Below, in pieces: positions 27,540 through 37,420 of a stretch of DNA of 64,000 bases. Below the pieces are notes generated by a model. That model made no database searches. It had not been told where the DNA came from and worked only from the letters and a program-made list of their open reading frames with translations. Location of the stretch: positions 8,284,191 through 8,348,190 of the forward strand of contig JACAXG010000013.1 of the NCBI GenBank assembly GCA_018881555.1, written 5' to 3'. This DNA is from Amblyornis subalaris. Its lineage: Eukaryota > Chordata > Aves > Passeriformes > Ptilonorhynchidae. Position 1 is the first letter of the stretch; each line of letters begins with the position of its first letter. The translations under genes and the position numbers were made by a program.

Positions 27540-27648
27540 GGCCCTGGGCAACCTGGTCTAGTGAGTGGTATCCCTGCCCANGGCAGGGGTTGGAATGCAA
27601 TGAGCTGGAAGGTCCCTTGCAACCCAAACCATTCTGTGATTCTATGAA
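27540..27648 (+). mobile_element. CR1 3'-end fragment
   Basis: CTGGGCAACCTGGTCTAGTG through ACCCAAACCATTCTGTGATT and TCTATGA; about 110 bp. Confidence 0.92.
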
Positions 27649-30600
27649 ACGAGCAGCAAAGGGAAGGAGAGGGAGCTGCAGTGGCTGTGGCCAGCCCAAA
27701 GCCTCGGAGGAGTGGGATGGAGAGAAGCTCCCACGGTGGCCATGCCTTCAAGAAGACAGTTCTAGGGATGTCTGGCATCTAGTCCCTCCTCAAATCAATG
27801 GAACAGACAANGGAAGACAATCCTTGAGGATTTGTTGAGGAAATTGTGACTCACACATGGTGCAGATTTTAATAACTGAAGAGCAGCGTGTGCCTGACTG
27901 TTGTTCACCAAAACCCCCCCCGTCCAGCACAGCCTTCCTGTGAGCATAATGAGGCTCCCAAGTGCTCGNGTCCTTGCTCACCTTCTCTGTGGTAAACTGG
28001 TGAGGGGGCACAAAGGCCAACCCGTAGGAAACAAAGACTAAATTTGGTCTTGATGAATCATGGCCAAAAGGCAGACAAAGAACTGCAGGCGTGAAATTAA
28101 AGGCAAGCTGTAGATACTTCCTCAAAACTGTTGATGGTTCTCAGCACTAGACTTTGCTTTTCCCATAACCACCATGCCATGTACACACAGACACACACAG
28201 TCCACACCAGATTGCCATCTTAGGNGTGCAGCTCACACCACCCATATCCCAAAATCCTGCTTCCCTTGCAGATCACGCTACAGATAGAGAGGGTTCAGCC
28301 TGTGATTAGGATCTGGCCCTTTGCAGATGATCTATGGCAGCAGGCAAGGGAGTCATCCCTATGGAGCCAGCAATGTCTGTTTAGTCACAGGAACACACGT
28401 GGGGTTACTGCATNGCGTACCTCGGGACAGCAAATGCCAGCGCATCCCATTGCATGGATTTGTCAGGGCTTTCACCCCAATGCAGGAATTTAATGGTGCC
28501 TATAAAGTCATGGCATGAGGGACCACAAGCTGCGAGGCAACACACGAGCGAGCACATAGCAGAGCCCCTCCTGCTCCTCCTCCTCCTCTCAGTTACAGCT
28601 TTGGATACCAGACCAGCCCTGCACTTTCATCTTGGACATGCCATGTGCCACTCAAACCCAAATCACTTTGTTCTTCACAGTTAAAATTTCAAAACCACTG
28701 NTTATTAACATGGACGAGCTTTGGGAACTTGAGTTGATGTTAAGATTTTGCTTTTCTCTCTAAATTCTCAACCAGTCAAGCTCATAACATTTCACAAACA
28801 GCAACAGTTGGAAGTTTGCAGGAACGATGCCTCTACCATACATATCTCATAGCAACTCCCTGCCAACAAAGCATCCCATGCCTGGGAAGCCAGTTCCAGG
28901 GTAGCCTGTGAAGGAATCCCAGTGGGAGAGCAGATACTGTTGAACTGTCTGAATCACGTGCACACTCATTCACATGCACAGATTTACATAAAACTTGCTT
29001 TTGTTTCCCTGTGACATTTTGCTTTCTCTTTTTTTCATTCCAAACAATTTAAAAAATAAGGTTATATTAGACCACACACATGCAGTGCTGTATCATGTCA
29101 CTGCTTCTTAAGCAGAACTCTCTAATTTATTTCAAAGGGAAGTTCTGCTTCAAAATTGAGGGTGTGATATGAACTCAGAAATTAACACAAGAATTTTCCT
29201 TGGGGGGAACCAAGACTGAATCAGACATGCAATAAATGACCTCGGAAGCCCTGTGCCTTGGTACATCCACCTATCCAACATTATGCTTTAACATAAAACA
29301 TTATTTTCACCATTATCTTATTCCAAGCTAGGTAGAAGAGCTGGAAGAAGTGGATTTGCTTTGGTCAGGAGGGAACAAATTACTCATCTGTCTGTCTGCC
29401 AGGAGGTCCATCAGCACCACCACACTCCTAACGCTTTCTGCCGGGAATGTTACAATTTATGGGACAGAGAACCATCCTGGCGAGGTCCCGCAGCACAAGC
29501 CCTGCTGCCAGGGAACCTGGCTGGGATGCTGCTCTCCCACAGCAGCAGGCACTGCTGGGAACACACGGAGCTACTGTTGGCTTCCAGCTGCCCTCCTNCC
29601 TCCCTCCACACACAACATCTGGAGAGGGACGCAGCAGTCCTCTCACAGGGACAAATCCCCATCGCACGGNGACTCTGGGGAGTTTTCCCACTGGTTTCAA
29701 CAAGATCAGAACTCAACACAGGAAAAAGCAATACTAAACTATTGCCCTGGCAGTACAAGTCAGGACAGAAAGGCCTCGCAGAGAAGCAGCTGAGCTGCAG
29801 ATTTCCTTCCGCCAGCTTCTGTGTGGGCCACAGTCTCCTCCTGCAGAGGGATGGAGCAGCCTTGGGGAAGGGGATGCAGCACAAGCAGCCCTGTCCTGGG
29901 GCTCAGCTGCTGCTGCTTCAGCTTCTGTCCAGTGAAGAGCAGCCTTAGACTGTAGCTCCATGCTTTTTGACCTCGTGTTAGACATTTGGGCCCCGTGACC
30001 CCAGGCCAGCAGTAACTGCACTTTCATCTTGCCCTGCCCAAGGGGACATTTCATACCCTCTGAACAAGCTCTAGGAGCCCAGCAGACCACGGGGACCAGG
30101 CTCTGAACAGTGGCATTATTTTTGAGTCCTGCTGTCTAATTTGGGGACTTTAGCTGTGCAGGGCTTGAAGANGTACCCCCACCCTTCTGCTCCCACATAA
30201 GCTCTGGCTAGACAACTTAATAATTAAGAAAATGAGGTAGTGTCTGTTTTCCAAAGNAAGAGAGGCTCTTGGACTTCTGTTTCTCACAAGACAGAAAGTC
30301 CAGCGCCTCAGCTTTAGAACATTTTAATCCTGCCTTCACACACCTCACACNCTCACCACACACACCTGAGGTGCACAGAAGGTGTGAGGAGCTTCCCTTG
30401 GATCTCTCCCATCTATGGGAGCGGGGAGACCTCATGCCCTATACACAGGGCAGCATGGCTCATTCCCCTATTTTATAAACCTATTTACAAAAGGAACTTA
30501 AACGAACTTATAAGTGCTCCTTCTACCATTTAANTACCACATGGTACAAGATATAACAATGTTCAGAAAACCCCCTCGGGTCTAAACTCAATTATACAAC

Positions 30601-33600
30601 TGTAGCAAGAAAAATATTTTAATCTGATCAAAGTGTTAACATGTTTGACCATGTCTGACCTCTAATGTTTGTAACCACCTAAAAGACTGATGTTCTTACT
30701 AAGGATGTACCTTAATTTGATTTAAAGTCATTTGTACTATTTAAAAAAGGATATAGTTTTATGATTTTATATTTAATTTAGAAAAACAGTTCCTCAACTT
30801 GTTCATATTCTTNGGAAGTTTCTTGCAGATTTTTAACCCGTAAGTCCTATATATTTCACNCCAGGAAGAGCTGGACTTTGCATAAGGTGGAATAAAGTGG
30901 ATCCATGAACGACCATGCACACAACATCCGAGAGCCACATGAGAGAAGGCTCTCCTGGGGCCTTGCAAAGGATTTCAGATGCACACACAGGCTATGCCAA
31001 GATGTTCGTAACACCCTTGACTTGGAGTGTGTCCTCCCCAGCCCAGCCTCTGATGGGGTTCACAGCTCACTCCCAAAACAAGGGACACCCAGGCTCAGCC
31101 CACTGCCTTGTCCTCAGCTCCAGAAGCACCTCCACCCTGGCCACCTCCCCTGCAACAGCTCTACTGCCAGTCCAGGAAACCTGTGCCTGCCCAAACCAGC
31201 AGCACTCCAGCTGAATCANCCCACACTGGCATTTGCCACCTGCNGCCAAGGTGGGCCGCCCTGCTGCGGGGAGCTCCTGCCACCCCCTCTGCCGCTGGCC
31301 CTCCAGGGACCATCGAAGGGCTTGGCCTTGCTGCCGATGGCAGGTACCCAGACATCTTCAGAGCATCACTCTGGAGCGGCATCAGAGCATGCAAATAACA
31401 CGAGTGGGTGTGTTTTGGTAAAAAGAGGCAATTTTGGCTGGGAGATGCGGGGAGGTGAGCAGGATGCTGGGGTGAGCAGCGTTAACAGTTGGTGGCTACA
31501 AACATCTTGAGGGAAACAAAGCAGAAGTGATGCTGCTGAGAAAATCAGAAAGAAAATAGGAAAGCAGCAGCCCGGTACTGCCGGTAGCAACACACCCAGC
31601 CAGGCAGGCACCGGGGCCAGTCCAGCACCGCTCGCCGCTCCCTGACAGGGTTCGTGGGGAGCCCACCGAAAAAACATGTGGTTTTACAGAGCGTTGCAGG
31701 GCAGAGGTTCAGCCCCAGCCTCGGTGCCGGCTGCTCCGTGTCTTTCAGGCAGTTATACTCTATTTTCAATCAGGTAAATTACTGTTTTCAGTGTAAAGCT
31801 CTGACAGTTTGCCAAAGTACTCCTGGGTTAATTTTTTAATTGATTTTTTTTTTGACGATTCTAAAATTAATCCCACTTGCAAACAACCGTTTCCAGGAAG
31901 CCTCATCAACCAGAATACAATCTCCACTATCAAGTGCACACATGACTGTGAATCCTATTCACTCACACAACCCTCCTCCCTGACTCTACTTGTACTAAAG
32001 TGTTAATTAAACACACTTTTATGGATGGTTAAGTATCTGCAATCTTCGGTCACAGATCTGACCTCCTCAATTATTGGAAGCAGCCACCAGATTATAGCCC
32101 ACACTTCATATAATGTACACAGCAGCAATAAATCTATATGAGACCAGTCCANAATTTACCGTGATAACCTCTGCACAGTCAATAAAAATACAAGACAAAA
32201 TTGCCCAGAATAATATATCGGAATAGCTATTGTAGTAAGTTGAAAAACCACAAGACCGGCCTTCATCTGNGGAAGAAATTTCCCCCTGTCTGTTAGGTAA
32301 CAGATTTTTCATTGAAAACATCAAATCAGCCCTTCAAGTCACATAACATAACACATGGCAGGATCCAAACAGGCCTAAAGGAAGCCGGCTGAGGCACTGG
32401 ATGATTTTGGTGGCTCTCAAGGGGACAGGATCATTCCTTTACTGCTATTTCTATTTTCTCCCCTTTGAGTTCTGCACAGTCTATTTGCTCCTGTCTGCTG
32501 CTCTGACAGGAACCACTTGGATTTTATTCCATTATCAAGGGGAAAGGCGATTCTCAAACCACAATCTACTTTATAGCCTAACTGCTAATAAATAGGCTAT
32601 TGCACTTTGCTGCTCATCTAGGAAGAGTTTAAGATCAAACAAAATATCCCACCACAGCGAAAATTTCTGAACTAATGTAACCCTGAACCTACCCATATCC
32701 TATCCCAGGNAGCAAATTAAATGTGTTAACATAAGACAAATTCAAGCATTTAAAATTTATCAGGAAGAGAAGAGCTCAATATTTTAAGGGATGAGGGGAA
32801 CACCTGGTACCTGAACNAGGCGGGAAGCACCAGAAGAAATGCTGATTTGGGTTACAACGACGTACATTGGCCCTGCCTTGCAAACACATCTTTNCTTGCT
32901 GTAAACTGAAGGAAGACTTAAAAATTTAGGGATAGATCCTCAATATCTGCAAACTTTGGCAAAAAGTTACAGCAGTCTGCAGCCAGGGAAATTGAATCCC
33001 CCNGGAAGAGCTGTGTGGGGTGCAGGCAGACTCTCGCAGGGACCCGTCTCCTGCTGCCCAGGCCAGCTGGGTCAAGNATGAGGGTATGGTACCGATTCCC
33101 ACAAATAATACTGGGAGTCATACCCCACAATCCATCAATTTTTCATAATGCCAGTTTTACATCCTACCCCTCTTGTGAACAAATGACTGGAATTAAGGAC
33201 GGTTTTATTTATTCTTTTTAAACTTTATCCCTTTAAAGGTTAAAAACTGAACCTGAAATAAACCAAATTATATTCTGTCCTCCCTTGCCGACAGGGAATG
33301 CAGAATAACATCTGAAACAAACGCAGCAGTGCCGGCTCCCAGGAGCAACACCAGCACTGACTGTCTGTGCAGCATCAGGACATTATTTTTTGAAGTTCTG
33401 ATAGANATAGTGATGGGACAACACAGCTTTTGTAGAGAAGCCTTCAGTTTAATCACTCAGCAAAACTTAGAAACATTAGAACATACAGAATAACTAAAGC
33501 TCATTTAAACCAAGAAGGAAAAACTTTACAGGAAGAAGACGGGAATAGTCCTCCTGCAGCACGAAGCCTTTTCCTAAAAACCTCTANTGCCATTTTAGAA

Positions 33601-33794
33601 GCACAAGATCCACTTTCTGGGCCATCATCCACAACAGGGCCCTAACACACNGCACACCAGAACCTCACTGTTTTACAAGCAGCCACATCGAACTCAAGCT
33701 CAGCTGCGCGACATATCCCTGAACACAAACACAAAGACCAGGAGCTGCTCACTCCAAAGCCCGTGACCCAGAAAAAGGAAGGGACGTTTTTCCA
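27649..33794. other. Intronic DNA, nothing firm
   Basis: G+C-moderate stretches around 29350-30120 and 30900-31700 hold overlapping open frames in several phases, but these lack recognisable domains, show no codon pattern and contain Ns. No repeat family recognised. Confidence 0.45.
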
Positions 33795-34085
33795 TTAGGT
33801 AAGAGGATTTGACTGCTGGAAGAGTAAAGGTAAACCTAGAGAATGAGGAGATNGGAAAAGCAGCTCCTCCAGCAAATTCTGAGCAACGCAGGCGCTTCTT
33901 GCCAAACATCTTTCCCCCTTCCCACCGTTTCTCCCTTCAGCTCGGACAGAACAGTGTCCAGGTATTTCAGAAACTGGGCTCCAATTCGTCAGGAAAAAAG
34001 CATGTGTAGGTGCCTGCACAATACCCACAACATACTTCAGCAGTGAGAGAGGCCACAAAACTTCTCCATGAGAGGAGGAACTCAC

Positions 34086-34192
34086 CAGAGGTGACATAGA
34101 TCCATTTGGCAGATACGGATCTGAGAGCATCAGGAAAGGGTAACCGGAATATGCAGATCCTTTATACATCCCTGGGTCCTGATGTTTCATAC
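34086..34192 (-). CDS. TCF7: TCF7 coding exon 3
   Basis: Exon of 107 nt that completes the split glycine codon (G|GT) and continues MKHQDPGMYKGSAYSGYPFL, ending DPYLPNGSMSPL before donor GTGAGT. The GMYK and YSGYPFLM...PYLPNGSMSP pattern is typical of this exon in TCF/LEF proteins (compare TCF7L2 PGYPFIM and PYLPNGSLSP). The three exons total 372 nt, exactly 124 codons, so the next exon starts in phase 0. The acceptor is TTTCAGCAG, a tandem NAGNAG: using the upstream AG adds 3 nt (start 34195) and changes Gly to Ala-Gly. The methionine inside GMYK resembles the start used by short, beta-catenin-blind TCF7 isoforms in human; whether birds use it is unknown. Later exons, including the HMG box, are not in the window. 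Confidence 0.85.
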
Positions 34193-34594
34193 CTGCTGAA
34201 ATCAATGTTCCCTGTCAAAATTCGTCTTACGACAGGTGATTCCCCTGCCTGCCAGGGGTCCCCAAAGAGGTTACAGCATGTTGTGGAAGTCTTTTTGTCC
34301 CAAACTCCTCAGAGAAGGTGTTGGGGGGTGCCAAGGTCCCCCATGGGTGCGGACTCCCAACGTGGGGACACTGGGAAGCCTTGTTGCTGTCAGGATTAGC
34401 TTTCCCANTGGGGGCTGTGGTGGCCAGGCTGGCATTCCTCACTCCCAGGGGTGACAGAGTGATGGGCTGGGGAACCGGGGGGTCACCATCCCGGGGAGGG
34501 CGAGCACTGGACGGGGCGCACGGAGCAAGACCATTGGGAACCGGTAATGGGGAGAGGGGACACACACAGACACGCGGAGGTTGCTGTGACTAAC

Positions 34595-34661
34595 CATCAT
34601 CCATGTGGTCCGGGAGCTTCTCCTGGTACACCCTCTGCGGATCCTGCACTCGCCGGAGGGC
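34595..34661 (-). CDS. TCF7: TCF7 coding exon 2
   Basis: Exon of 67 nt, preceded by a strong pyrimidine tract and CCTGTGCAG acceptor, and followed by donor GTTAGT. It encodes residues 67-88 plus the first base of codon 89. The end reads [10 protein letters not shown], matching the human TCF7 segment DKLPEPLEDG at the same place in the protein; LEF1 has a related but different HDKAREHPDDG. The intron separating it from exon 1 is only 105 nt (34766-34662) and extremely G-rich on the plus strand. The segment links the beta-catenin-binding domain to the central region and has no known catalytic or DNA-binding role. Both splice sites and the phase agree with the flanking exons. Confidence 0.85.
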
Positions 34662-34691
34662 CTGCACAGGGAGGAGAGAGAGGGGCAGCGC

Positions 34692-34734
34692 GGGGGCGTG
34701 GGGCGGGGGCCGCGGCGGGGCGGGGGGCGCGGGG
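34692..34734 (+). other. G-quadruplex-prone tract in TCF7 intron 1
   Basis: Several runs of four to six guanines separated by one to a few bases on the plus strand, which is the template strand of TCF7. This meets the usual G4 pattern of at least four G3+ tracts with short loops and occupies nearly half of the 105-nt intron 1. Structure in vivo is not shown. Confidence 0.55.
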
Positions 34735-34766
34735 CCGCGGTGCGGGGCCGGTCCGGCCCGGCTCAC

Positions 34767-34964
34767 CTCGGGATCGGCGGCGGCGGCGGCCGGGCTGCCG
34801 CTGCCTTCGGACTCGTTCACCAGCGAGGACTTGAGATCGGCCAGGTCGCGCTCGGTGAAGGCGTTCTCGGGGATCTTCTCCTCCTGCTCGCCCTCGTCCT
34901 TGAAGGCCAGCATCTCGTCCGTGGCGCCCAGGTCGTCCCCGCCGCCGCTGCCCAGCTGCGGCAT
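34767..34964 (-). CDS. TCF7: TCF7 coding exon 1: beta-catenin-binding domain
   Basis: First coding exon of a TCF/LEF HMG-box factor, a nuclear effector of Wnt signalling that recruits beta-catenin to target promoters. It encodes 66 residues starting [18 protein letters not shown]. The family's beta-catenin contacts are visible: D16, the acidic stretch FKDEGEQEE (21-29, including E24 and E29), and the amphipathic helix [13 protein letters not shown] (40-52), at the same numbering as TCF7L2. Paralogue choice: LEF1 has a different, nearly invariant N-terminus; TCF7L1 and TCF7L2 have SSSDSEAERR after the helix, absent here; [22 protein letters not shown] and the next exons fit TCF7. The ATG (34964-34962) has A at -3. 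The exon ends in codon phase 0 at CCCGAG followed by donor GTGAGC. A short GCC run encodes five alanines (62-63 region). No neighbouring gene is visible. TCF7 versus another TCF is inference from remembered family sequence. Confidence 0.88.
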
Positions 34965-35440
34965 TTTCCTCCCGCCGCTCCCTCCCCGCCGCGCAGCAAC
35001 TTTCCCGGCGAGTATTGTTCTCNTGGATCAAGCCCTTCGCAATTATTATTTTTTTCCCTCCCTCAATTATTTTTTTCTCCTCTTAAAAAAAAAAAAATAA
35101 AAAATTGCTCCCTCTTGAAATTTTTCTTTTTAAAGTTTTTTCCTCCTTTCCTTTTAACTTTTAAACTTTGTTCTTCCTTTAATTTTGATCCCCCTTTCCA
35201 AATTCCCTTTAAAGCCTTCCTTTAGGAAAAAAAAAAATTAGAATTGCTTTTCCCTCTTCACTCTTTTCCTTCCCCCCCCTTCTCCCCTCCCCGCTCCGGC
35301 GGCTCGCGGGGGGCTCGGCAGGCTGCGGGCGGGCAGGCGTCGCGGGATGCCGGGCTCCACGGGCCCCCCCGTGCCGCCGCCGCCCCCCCGCCCTCCGAGC
35401 CCCGGGAAGTTTGGCTGGAGCAGCGGGCGCCGGCGGCTGG
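34965..35440 (-). other. TCF7: Inferred TCF7 5' leader (5' UTR)
   Basis: On the minus strand there is no ATG from the start codon at 34964 back to 35500, over 530 nt, which fits an untranslated leader. Composition is odd: a GC-rich block next to the ATG, then about 240 nt of A/T-rich purine- and U-tract sequence (35036-35275, with an uninterrupted run of 13 T on the sense strand and another run of 11), then a GC-rich block. The 5' boundary is a guess from the distance to the CCAAT box at 35522-35526. No RNA evidence is available, and a spliced leader cannot be excluded. Confidence 0.5.
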
Positions 35441-35500
35441 CGGAGCACGGAGCGCCCGGTCCGACTGCGAGCGCGGCGGCGCGGCGGGCGAGCGCTGCGA

Positions 35501-35553
35501 CATCAAAGCGGCCGCCGGGTGATTGGCAGCGCCGGGGAGGGGCCGGGGGCGGG
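35501..35553 (-). promoter_or_regulatory. Candidate TCF7 core promoter with TCF site, Helper-type motif and CCAAT box
   Basis: Within a CpG-dense block are ATCAAAG (35502-35508, canonical TCF/LEF core), GCCGCCG (35511-35517, matching the GCCGCCR Helper motif bound by TCF C-clamps), ATTGG (35522-35526, a CCAAT box in the gene's orientation) and GGGGGCGGG (about 35545-35553, GC box). No TATA box is seen. The block lies about 540 bp upstream of the ATG. Human TCF7 is reported to be a target of TCF/beta-catenin, so an autoregulatory site is plausible; function here is inference. Confidence 0.5.
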
Positions 35554-35564
35554 CACACACAGGG

Positions 35565-35578
35565 ACACACACACACAC

Positions 35579-35631
<53 letters not shown>
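35565..35631. repeat. Perfect alternating (CA)n/(CG)n tract
   Basis: About 67 bp of uninterrupted alternating purine-pyrimidine sequence with a CGCGCGCG core (35586-35594), immediately upstream of the candidate TCF7 promoter. Such tracts are the classic Z-DNA-forming type and are length-polymorphic. Confidence 0.9.
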
Positions 35632-35636
<5 letters not shown>

Positions 35637-36560
35637 GCAGACGGACGCACAGCCACACGGACGCGGGCACACGCGCATACGCACAGGGGGACACGCACAT
35701 GGACACACACGGACACGCGCGGGCGCACACGCACACCGACACAAACTGCACACACGCTCCGATGCCCAGTCCCTGCATTAAAGGCACGGCCAGCCCGCCG
35801 CGGTCCCCCCGCCGCGATACCGCGGGGTGACCCCCCTCCCGGGCCGGCTGCGGGGTGGGGGGCTTTGGGAGCGCGGGGTGGCCCGAGGGTGGGCAGCACC
35901 GGGGGCTTGGTGCAGCCCCCGGGTGTGCGTGCACATCTGTTACACACAGAGGGATGCACACGCACCTCTGCTCGCACATCTGCACACACACCTGTGCCTA
36001 CGCGTGTGCACGCGTGCCTGCACACACGGACCTGCCTGCACACACACCTGTGCGCACACACACACGCCCCATGCACATCTGTGCACACCCACATTCCTGC
36101 ACACACTTCTGGGCACACACACTTCGGCACACGCTCACCTGCACACACTCCTTCCTGCACACCCGCAGCTGTGCACGCCCCTGCACACGTTGGTGTTNAT
36201 TCGCACACGCACGGCTGCACACACGTCCACACACACGTCTGTGTGCACACATCCGTGCATGCACAGTCTGTACACACACCTNGGCATGGCTCAGATCTGC
36301 ACGGCCCCACACACGTCTCTGCGGGTGTATGTGTGTACAGCTACGCACACCCCCGTGCACACACATAGGCACGCACAGCTGCACATCTGGCACACACNGG
36401 CACGCACACGCTGAGGCACACGGCAGCAGGACCCACACACAGCCNCAGACACATCAGCACCAAAGAACACACAACAGCACCCGTCAGCACACGCGATGAC
36501 ACATCTGGCACACGCAGACATTGGCACACGCAAACACATCTGCACACCCACATTCGCCTG
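35632..36560. repeat. Degenerate CA/GCAC-rich low-complexity block
   Basis: Roughly 930 bp dominated by CACACA, GCACAC and ACACGCAC words with interspersed CTG and CpG, broken by a more complex GC-rich piece at about 35755-35935. Stop codons are rare in such sequence, so it gives long false open frames on both strands. No gene is supported. Confidence 0.75.
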
Positions 36561-36599
36561 CTGATCTACGAGCACAGATCAGCAGCACATGACAATGTA

Positions 36600-37420
36600 G
36601 AGAACAGAAGGCCATACATGGAGCTGGAGACACACATCAGCATGTGTGTGCACACAGACACACATCAGAACGTATGTGTGCACACAGACACACATCAGCA
36701 CAGACGTGTGTGCATNCACANGAACACATCATCATATGTGTGTGCACACTGAGACATGTCAAAGCGTGTATGTGTGCGTGCACTGAGACACATCAGGACA
36801 GATGTGCATGCACAGAGAGACACACATGAACACATATACATGTGTGCACAGTAAGACATGAGAATGTGGATGTGTGCACACACAGGCACATCAGCACGTA
36901 TGTGTGCATTGAGACACACCAGGATGTGTACACATTCACACACTGAGGCATCAGGACACATAGGTGTGCACAGATGGACACATGTGAACGGGCACATGCA
37001 CACACTGAGACATGAGGACACGTGTGTGTGCACAGATGGACACACATGAACACACACATGCACACACTGAGACATGAGGACACGTGTNNNNNNNNNNNNN
37101 NNNNNNNNNNNNNNNNNNNNNNNNNNNNNNNNNNNNNNNNNNNNNNNNNNNNNNNNNNNNNNNNNNNNNNNNNNNNNNNNNNNNNNNNNNNNNNNNNNNN
37201 NNNNNNNNNNNNNNNNNNNNNNNNNNNNNNNNNNNNNNNNNNNNNNNNNNNNNNNNNNNNNNNNNNNNNNNNNNNGCACACGCACATGTGCACGCACTGA
37301 GGCACATCAGGACATGTATGTATGTGCATTGACACACACAACACACACGTGTGTACAGACACACACAAAGCACACATGTGTGCACACACACAGAACACAC
37401 ACGTGTGCACACCACACCTG
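36600..37420. repeat. 62-bp CACA/GTGTG minisatellite containing an assembly gap
   Basis: Imperfect units begin with CACAGATGGACACA and end with CTGAGACATGAGGACACGTG. Two adjacent units start at 36971 and 37033, a 62-bp period. Older, more diverged units extend left to about 36630 and related sequence resumes right of the gap. Each unit alternates CA-rich and TG-rich pieces, so single strands can fold on themselves. Confidence 0.75.
37088..37275. other. Assembly gap (188 N)
   Basis: A run of 188 Ns inside the 62-bp minisatellite. The size is close to three repeat units (186), so the gap probably hides further repeats; the true length may differ if the array collapsed. Confidence 0.97.

Larger units (their letters stand above)
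1..34085 (-). other. TCF7: TCF7 intron 3, partial (runs off the left edge)
   Basis: From the donor after exon 3 down to the window edge I find no further TCF7 coding sequence on the minus strand: I looked for the NKVPVVQ/HPLTPLITY exon and the HMG box (KKPLNAFMLYMKEMR) and saw neither. The intron would therefore exceed 34 kb. It contains CR1 fragments, simple repeats, one MIR-like remnant and candidate regulatory patches. If the gene model is wrong at exon 3, this becomes intergenic DNA. Confidence 0.6.
34440..35560. promoter_or_regulatory. CpG island over the TCF7 5' end
   Basis: Dense CpG and high G+C cover exons 1-2, intron 1 and the promoter, interrupted by an A/T-rich, nearly CpG-free insert at about 35036-35275. 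The density contrasts sharply with the CpG-poor DNA on both sides. Islands of this kind mark promoters of developmental regulators in birds and mammals. Confidence 0.75.

Noticed and set aside
29361..29948. 195-codon plus-strand frame in intron 3
   Set aside because: Several frames on both strands are open in the same G+C-richer stretch, two codons contain N, composition is random and no family is recognised.
30905..31510. 201-codon plus-strand frame
   Set aside because: Overlaps other open frames in different phases, contains ambiguous codons and no recognisable domain.
34086..34964. Assignment of the gene to LEF1, TCF7L1 or TCF7L2
   Set aside because: LEF1's N-terminus is highly conserved and different; TCF7L1 and TCF7L2 carry SSSDSEAERR after the beta-catenin helix, which is missing here. 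Residual doubt remains because exon 3 resembles all paralogues.
35523..36368. Open frames up to 281 codons on both strands (35503-36499)
   Set aside because: They are His/Thr- or Cys/Val-rich translations of CA-rich low-complexity DNA, where stop codons are rare. Opposite strands are equally open and no domain or splice signal supports them.
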